DNA from: Hemerocallis citrina
Taxonomy: Eukaryota > Streptophyta > Magnoliopsida > Asparagales > Asphodelaceae
NCBI GenBank assembly: GCA_017893485.1
Contig: CM030359.1
Location: 32,926,430 to 32,990,429, forward strand
Direction of reading: 5' to 3'
Length of the DNA stretch: 64,000 bases
The notes under the pieces were generated by a model. It did not search any database and was not told where the DNA came from. It was given only the letters and a program-made list of their open reading frames with translations. Of the stretch, positions 57,397 to 64,000 are shown in pieces (position 1 is the stretch's first letter; each line of letters starts with the position of its first letter). Position numbers and translations under genes: made by a program.

Positions 57397-58290
57397 ATGA
57401 AGAAAAAGAAGGCATATCAAGCAACTTGGGACGATAGTGACTCTTCATCAAAAGAAAAGAATGAAAAGACAAACGAAGTTGCGAATGTATGCTTCATAGC
57501 TACACAAAATGAAGTAAGTGATAACTTTGATTCAAATGACTTATTAGATGCTTTTAATGAGATTTTTCAAGAACTTAAGAAGGATAAAATTATAGTTAAA
57601 AACTTAGAGAAAGTTAATCAAACACTTTCTCAAGAGAATCTTGACTTAAATGTTGAAGTCAAGTCTTTAAATTCTCGACTTTCTAATTTGGATATAGATC
57701 TTGTATCTCTTTAAAAAAATTATAAAGAGATATCCAAGAATGTATCTAAATTTAACAAAGGAAAGGAGAATTTAAATGAAGTTCTCCAAAATCAAGTTCA
57801 AACTAATAAGAGATTTGGACTTGGTTTTTCAAAAGTCTCTTGAAAAATATCATGTCTCTAAGAACACTAGTAGTAATAAGTCTGAATCTATCTCTAGTGT
57901 TAAGAATAAATTATATGAGTTTTTTGAAAAACCACAAACTGTTGTTTTCCATGAAAAGAGTAATTCTGTAGTTCAAATCAGTCGACTGAACCCAAATTTC
58001 ACTCACCTGTCTAGAGGTTCTGAGTCTTATTCAAAGAAACGAAAACCTCAGATAAGTCGACCTATTTCACCTCCTAGTCGACTGGCTTCTAGTAACAGTC
58101 AACTGAAAGGTTCGATAAAGTCGACTGGACAGAGCAAAAACATTTGGGTTCCAGTCAACCTGAGTCTAAAAGATAGAATTACTTATATAAATTCATATGT
58201 TCTTAATGTATGTAATTCTGTAGATTATATTCGTGCTTTTGGTGGAAAATCAAACTCACTTTGGGTTTGGTTTCCCCAAAACTAATCCCT
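57397..58290 (+). pseudogene. Copia Gag C-terminal/linker region with AGTCGACT-coded repeats
   Basis: Two open pieces (57397-57714 and 57776-58285, different frames) give a coiled-coil-like stretch (LEKVNQTLSQENLDLNVEVK) and then a Ser/Pro/Lys linker with ISRLNPN, ISRPISPPSRLASSNS and IKSTGQSKN. Ser-Arg-Leu and Ser-Thr-Gly come from the same AGTCGACTG DNA word read in two frames. It ends ..WVWFPQN before a TAA and the protease. Confidence 0.7.
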
Positions 58291-58329
58291 TTCGGACCCA
58301 ATGAAAAGGATGCCACATTCACAATGATT

Positions 58330-61300
58330 TTTTTATAGGTACCTAAAAGAGAACGTTGGATACTTGACAGCGGATGCTCCAAGCATATGACTGGTCATGC
58401 TAACCTTCTTTCTTCCATACAAGAGATTGATGGAGGAACAGTCACATTCGGTGACAACAATAAAGGGAAGGTTATTGGTATAGGCATGGTCGGTAAGAAC
58501 AGTACCCCTACTATAGAAGAAGTTTTTCTTATTTGTGGGTTAAAGTATAATCTGTTAAGTATTAGCCAGTTGTGTGATAATGAATATAAAATTGTTTTTG
58601 AAAAAGATGCGTGTTTAATTTATGATTCTACCATGCAAAATGTAATTTTCAAGGCTTTAGGAAAAATAATATTTATGAATTATGTTTAAAATCAAATAAT
58701 TTTTCGAATAATTTTTGCTTAGTAGCTTCTAACAATGATTCTTGCCTTTGGCATAAGAGATTTGGCCATGTGAATATGAAAAATATTACTAGATTGTCTA
58801 AGTACAACCTAGTTAAAGGACTGCCAAGAATATCCTATAGAAAGGATAAGTTATGTGATGCATGTCAACTAGGTAAACAAGTCAAATCTACTTTTAAAAC
58901 AAAAGAAATGATTTCTACTAGTAGGCCTTCCGAATTAATCCATATAGATTTATTTGGTCCTACTAGAGTCACTTCTTTAAATAAAAGTAGGTATGTATTT
59001 GTTTTAGTAGATGATTTTTCAAGATTCACATGGGTTTTCTTTTTAAAACATAAGAATGATGCCTTTGAAGTATTTGAAAATTTTTGTAAACAGATTCAAA
59101 ATCAAAGATCTCTAGCCATAGTCACTATTAGAGGTGATCAAGACGGAGAATTTGAGAATGAAACGTTTTCAGAATAATCCAACAAGAATGGTATAACACA
59201 TTCATTTGCATTTCCTAGAGCTTCATCACAAAATAGAGTGGTTGAAAGAAAGAATAGGACTTTACAAGAGTGTGCACGTACTATGCTTGTTGAAAGCAAT
59301 TTGCCTAAGTACTTCTGGGCTGAAGCCGTTTCTACAGCGTATTATGTTTTAAATAGAATTTTGATTAGGTCTAAGCGTAAGAAAACATGTTATGAACTAT
59401 TTTTTGATAGAATTCCTAAAGTATCTTATTTTAAAGTATTTGATTGCAAGTGTTTCATTTTAAACACTAAAGATAATTTAGATAAGTTTGATCCTAGATC
59501 TAATGAAGGTATCTTCATTGGATACTCAAATAGGAGTAAAGCATATAGAATTTTTAATAAATCAACTTTGACTATTGAAGAATCTATGCATGTTTCGTTT
59601 GATGAATCTCTGCCTTCATCTACTGTTATTGAAGATGATGAAAATGTCTCATCACCTTTAAATAACATTATTAAATTACTAGAACAAACTACCCTAGCAG
59701 ATAAGTCGACTGATAAGGAAGTCAAGTCGACTGATGTGAATCAGTCGGCTAATGGAATAGTTAAGTCGACTGATCCTATTTTGATGACTCAAACTTTACC
59801 AAAATTATTTGTTAAAGTTAGAGATCATCCTCATGACTTAGTAATTGGTGACATCTCATGTCGTATTCAAACAAGATCTCATGTTAACATGATTTCTCAT
59901 ACGGCTTTCTTGTCGAATTTTGAAACGAAGAATATACAAGAAGCTTGTGAGAATGAATTTTGGATGAATGCCATGCAAGATGAATTAAACCAATTTATAA
60001 GAAATGATGTATGGGATTTAGTTCCACGACCCCCTGATCATACTATAATTGGTACCAAATGGGTATTCAAGAATAAGTTAGATGAATCAGGACAAGTCTT
60101 TAGGAACAAGGCTAGATTAGTTACTCAAGGATATAATCAAGAAGAAGGCATAGATTTTGATGAAACATATGCTCCTGTTGCTAGACTAGAATCAATTAGG
60201 ATCTTATTATCTTTTGCATATTTTATGAACTTGACACTTTTCCAAATGGATGTTAAAAGTGCTTTTCTTAATGGTTTTATTAAGGACGATGTTTATGTTA
60301 AGCAACCACCCAGTTTCGAATATAAACATTCCCAAACCACGTTTTTAAATTGAAAGAGTCTTTATATGGTCTTAAACAAGCACCTCGTGCTTGGTATGAT
60401 CGGTTAAAGACTTTTCTATTAGAAACTAATTTTGAAATAGGTAAAGTAGATACTACATTGTTTATTAGGAAAATAGAGACCGATATCCTAATTATACAAA
60501 TATAAGGAGATGACATAATTTTTGGATCTACTAATAGTAATCTCTGTCAAGAGTTTTCTAATACCATGAAAAATGAGTTTGAGATGAGTCACATGGGTGA
60601 ACTCAATTATTTTCTTGGACTCCAAATAAAGCAGTCACATAATGGCATATTTATTAATCAAGAAAAATATGCTAAGAAATTAGTCAAACGGTTTGGCATG
60701 AATAGCACTAGTAGTAATACTACACCTATGACTACTACTACACTTGACAAAGATGAATTAGGTAAGAATGTCGATCAAAAACTCTATCGAGGAATGATTG
60801 GCTTACTGTTATATATAACTGCTAGTAGACCAGACATTGTGTTTAGTGTATGTTTGTGTACTAGATATCGGTCAATTCCTAAAGAGTCTCACTTAAAAGC
60901 TGTGAAACACATTTTAAGATACATTAAAGGCACATTTGAGTATGGTTTATTCTAACAACGCACCGATAATTTTCAACTTTTGTCGTATAGTGATGCGGAT
61001 TTTGCTGGTAGTAAAACTGACCGTAAAAGTACTAGCGGTACTTATCACTTTTTGGGACATTCACTAGTATCTTGGTACAATAAAAAGCAAAATTCAGTAT
61101 CCCTATCTACTACAAAAGCTGAATATATTGCTGCAAGTTTGGCTTGTGCCCAAATTTTGTGGATGAAACAAACCCTATTAGATTATGATATTTCATTTTC
61201 AAAACCTGCTATAATGTGTGATAATACTAGTGCCATTAATTTATCTAAAACTCCGATTCAACACTCATGTACGAAACACATTGATATTAAACATCATTTT

Positions 61301-61351
61301 CTACGTGATCATATTTTAAAGGGAGATATCTTTGGATTTTATTTCTACTGA
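58330..61351 (+). pseudogene. Copia pol: protease, integrase, reverse transcriptase, RNase H, broken
   Basis: The protease shows RWILDSGCSKHMTG (58.36 kb). The integrase zinc domain LWHKRFGHVN..LCDACQLGK is intact; the core has IHIDLFGPT, IRGDQDGEFEN and RVVERKNRTLQ (D, D, E), with one TAA at 59175. A linker with KSTDKEVKSTDVNQSANG follows (59.70 kb). The RT has NEFWMNAMQDELNQF, GTKWVFKNK, ARLVTQGYNQ and QMDVKSAFLNG; after a stop and frame change, SLYGLKQAPRAWYDRL, but the catalytic YVDD box reads stop-GDD (60.50 kb). RNase H has YSDADFAGSKTDRKSTSG, STTKAEYIAA and CDNTSAINLS and ends at 61351. It cannot give a whole polyprotein. Confidence 0.92.
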
Positions 61352-61904
61352 TAAACAAGTAGCAGATATCTTTACTAAACCACTTAAGAAAGACACATTT
61401 ATCAACTTTAGAAGAGAACTAGGAATCTGTTGTTTTCATGACATTTCTTGAATTTTTAACTTGTGTAAGGCGACTTAAAAATATTTTCTAGTCGACTGAC
61501 CAAGTATTTTCCGTTGTCTATTTTACTGAATTTTATGCTCTAGACAGTCGACTGTGTACAGTACTAAGTCAACTGACAGTATTTTCTATTTTTTTTGTAA
61601 TTTTTCGTTATGTTTTATGTATTTCATTTTTATGCAGTATTTGAAACCATGTACTTCAATTTCCTTTGTATAAATTTGTTATGGTTTTTCAATGTGTTTG
61701 TTCGTTCTGCAATGCTTTCCATTATGTTATTGTTTCTTTCCTCCTTTTTTGTTGATGACAATGGGGGAGAAAAGGATGTGTTTGTTTTGTGCATATTTCT
61801 CACTTGTGCATGTTGTACATTAGTTAGGGGGAACATTTTTATTTTTTAATTATAATTATTATTATTGTAAGCTGTTGTGTTGTCATCATCAAAACGGAGG
61901 AGAA
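61352..61904 (+). other. Copia 3' untranslated region with polypurine tracts
   Basis: Holds AGTCGACT at 61490 and 61546, an internal polypurine-like GGGGGAGAAAAGGA (61764-61777) and the terminal tract AAACGGAGGAGAA just before the 3' LTR. A short hydrophobic open frame (61610-61849) has no support as an envelope-like gene. Confidence 0.65.
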
Positions 61905-63288
61905 TGTTGATTCTTGGTTTTGATGACTACAACACAATGCAAAGTTGTGCTACCACCTATATATATTGCACGATGTATCAAAGACAATATCCTGGTGAAA
62001 TACACAAAGGCAAAGTTGATCCAATGAAGTTTTCAAGAGAATCGATCAAGCAAGCTTCAAAGACAATGGCTCAAGCTCAATTCAAAAACTCAAGTTCAAG
62101 ACAAGACTCAAGTGCTTCAAATGTTTTGTATAAAGTGTCCTGTAACAATTGTAATTTTTATTCTTTGAGTCTTAGAAACTTGTAATAGCCTTGTCACACA
62201 CACTCACACATATCTTTTAATAATTGAGTGTTTTACAAAGTTAAAAGGTCGAAACAAGCTTGAATAAGTTCAGCTGTTGAGTACCAGTCGATCGTTCTTT
62301 GGAACCATTCGACTGTCTTAGTACGAAATTGTTTGAACTCATACAAGCTCTGACCAGTCGTCTCATTATGGCAACACAGTCGACTGTTCAAGTCGTTTTG
62401 ACAGTTTTCTGTTTTTTTAAAACTTGTTTTTCAAAATCAAATCTTTTTACTGCCGTTGTATGGTAGTTGGGATTCAACCTCTCAACGTCCAAACGTCTCT
62501 AACTCTATAAAAAGAGTATAGAACTCATTTGGCAAAGGTTCCCATCAATTCTAAGCATTTTCTTAAGTTTCAAGTTTTTGTTTTTGAGAAGAACAAACTT
62601 TTTTAAAGGCATACATATTCTCTAAGTCTTGGTTCTCTGAAAATTAGTCTAGTATAACTTCGAATTCGTTTTAGACTGATTTCAGAAGTTAATCTAATAG
62701 CCACCATACAAAATCACAAATCACAAACAAGGCTATAGGTTATTGTAACTCTTTTTGTTGTTGTTTTCACTCTTGGGTTGTGAGAGTGGTCCTCTCGGTT
62801 GGAGAGTAGGGCTCTTGGTTGTAGAGTCGGTTTTTCACTCTAGGGTGTAGAGTGGGTTTGCTCTCTCTAGTGGTGAGAGAGGTTTACGGGTTTGACATAG
62901 TTGTTGTCAAACGCCGTAGAGTATTCTTGTACTTTTTCAAGAATAGTGGAAAATCTCAAGTGGGTTGCTTGGGGACTGGATGTAGGTCGGGAGGACCGAA
63001 CCAGGACACATCGCTGTGTTCTCTGTGGTTGTATTTTCTTCACTTGCAATCTCAATTTGGTTATGTTTTAGTTCTAAAACTTTTCTGAAAATTCGACTGG
63101 TTTCCGCTATAAGTCAACTGGTCCGACTCGTAACTCTCAGTAAAATGCTCTTCTAATCTGACGCGTCAGTTGACTGGATATCTCTTTTCAGTCGACTTAA
63201 CAGAACAAAAAGTTCAATTTCTTAATTAATTTTTATACAACACTATTCACCCCCCTACTGTTATTTGCCTTGCCTACAGGATCCAACA
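61905..63288 (+). repeat. 3' LTR of the copia element
   Basis: 1384 bp. Starts TGTTGATTCTTGG and ends GGATCCAACA. It differs from the 5' LTR by many substitutions and small indels. Exact AGTCGACT copies are at 62378 and 63190; other sites are decayed (for example CAGTCGATCG at 62285). Confidence 0.93.
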
Positions 63289-63607
63289 GCAACCATACCT
63301 TAGTAAATTCTCCTTGGAAGCTGAAGGACCTCTGATCCGGTTGACAATGAGCACATGACTAAGGAATTTGGGGTAGGGAACTTCGAGGAACGAGTGGCGT
63401 TCTCTGATCCGGTTGTGACACATGTAGTTCTCTACTGTTATTTGCCTTGCCTACAGGATCCAACAGCAACCATACCTTAGTAAATTCTCCTTGGAAGCTG
63501 AAGGACCTCTGATCCGGTTGACAATGAGCACATGACTAAGGAATTTGGGGCAGGGAACTTCGAGGAACGAGTGGCGTTCTCTGATCCGGTTGTGACACAT
63601 GTAGTTC
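63255..63607 (+). repeat. 177-bp tandem duplication across the copia LTR/host junction
   Basis: CTACTGTTATTTGCCTTGCC starts at 63255 and again at 63432. Each copy holds the last 34 bp of the LTR, GCAAC and about 138 bp of host DNA to GACACATGTAGTTC. The two copies differ at only about one internal base. Confidence 0.93.
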
Positions 63608-63910
63608 CCCCTATGGTCAGATCCTCCTTTGGGGGGGGGGGGGGCTACGTACACCCACCCGGGCTAGGTGCTCATGGAAACCGCATCCTGCTCTGCTGCC
63701 ACCAGCTCCGCTGCCACCATCTCCTCCACACCCGCTCCTTACCGGCTAGGCAGTTTGGTTCGCCTGCTCTCCCCAGAGTTTAATGAGGATGAGGGCCTCC
63801 CTGAAAACGACGTTGCTCTTATTCCCATCGCTATGAGGCATCTAATTGACCGGGACTTGGCTACCTTATCGAGCAAATCGTATGAGATTACATCGGTGGA
63901 GAGTTTATAG
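63289..63910 (+). pseudogene. Open frame interrupted by the copia element, 3' part
   Basis: The frame reaching 55051 continues here as HTLVNSPWKLKDL and a TGA. Beyond the duplication, other frames give FGAGNFEERVAFSDPVVTHV and, after a 14-base G run at about 63630 that shifts the frame, APYRLGSLVRLLSPEFNEDE, then MRHLIDRDLATLSS to a stop at 63908-63910. I do not recognise a domain. It is probably the decayed C-terminal part of the same gene. Confidence 0.4.
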
Positions 63911-64000
63911 CATACATTTAAGGTATCATCACTTTTTTTTAATAAAAAATATCACTTGTTAGTCTATTACATTCGTAGTTTGTATAAACCATATTGAGGT

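Larger units (their letters stand above)
55052..63288 (+). mobile_element. Ty1/copia LTR retrotransposon (probably SIRE lineage), 8237 bp
   Basis: LTRs at 55052-56454 and 61905-63288, ending ..GGATCCAACA. The 3' LTR starts TGTTG; the 5' LTR has lost the T. GCAAC flanks both sides (55047-55051 and 63289-63293). Gene order gag, protease, integrase, RT, RNase H is that of Ty1/copia. Long LTRs (1.4 kb), a long gag and an extra polypurine-like GGGGGAGAAAAGGA near 61764-61777 suggest SIRE; this is inference. Stops and frame changes break gag and pol. Confidence 0.93.

Noticed and set aside
61610..61849. Possible envelope-like gene of the copia element
   Set aside because: Only 79 codons, generally hydrophobic from T-rich DNA, no signal or coiled-coil organisation; it overlaps the internal polypurine tract.

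Overview
This is plant nuclear DNA, most likely from an angiosperm and probably a eudicot. The evidence is one host gene of the MRS2/MGT magnesium-transporter family, split by very long introns, and otherwise an almost unbroken stack of plant transposable elements: Ty3/gypsy, Ty1/copia, LINE, hAT, Harbinger-like MITEs and Helitron-like pieces. I saw no tRNA, rRNA or CRISPR array. The species cannot be named from the sequence.

Left part (1-18.4 kb). A minus-strand Ty3-type LTR runs in from the left edge (1-2683). Two exons of an MRS2-4/MGT6-like gene follow on the minus strand (exon 2 at 6274-6701, exon 1 at 10600-10960, TATA near 11025-11038). Later exons, including the membrane segments with the GMN motif, are not in the window. 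The introns carry a 957-bp element built around a 70-bp minisatellite, a GC-ended hAT-like MITE, a foldback element full of short palindromes, and a 1.2-kb Harbinger-like MITE. Upstream lie hairpin-ended Helitron-like pieces, a complete 2905-bp solo LTR with a perfect GAGCC target duplication, and a Tourist-like MITE (TSD TAA) that carries repeated palindromes.

Middle (18.5-52.5 kb). This is a nested pile. LINE A (18.5-24.9 kb, minus) sits in the TAA-rich tail of LINE B. LINE B is a 3' fragment with an RNase H domain and is split by a 3358-bp hAT element with a perfect 8-bp TSD. LINE C (minus, 5' end near 52.5 kb, 3' end near 28.9 kb) is split by a 15.4-kb Ty3/gypsy Tat-lineage element (29221-44645, TSD GCCAC). 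That element has gag-protease-RT-RNaseH-archaeal-type RNase H-integrase on the plus strand. Downstream of pol it holds an intron-containing antisense gene plus two more antisense coiled-coil exons, with tandem repeats on both sides.

Right part (52.5-64 kb). A plus-strand open frame with its own TATA box resembles the antisense gene of the Tat element. It is split by an 8237-bp Ty1/copia element with 1.4-kb LTRs (55052-63288, TSD GCAAC). After that insertion, 177 bp spanning the LTR/host junction was duplicated in tandem. The copia element holds 15 exact copies of the palindrome AGTCGACT spread over LTRs, coding region and 3' untranslated region, which is the oddest signal in the window. All coding regions of the mobile elements carry stops or frameshifts, so none looks autonomous now.
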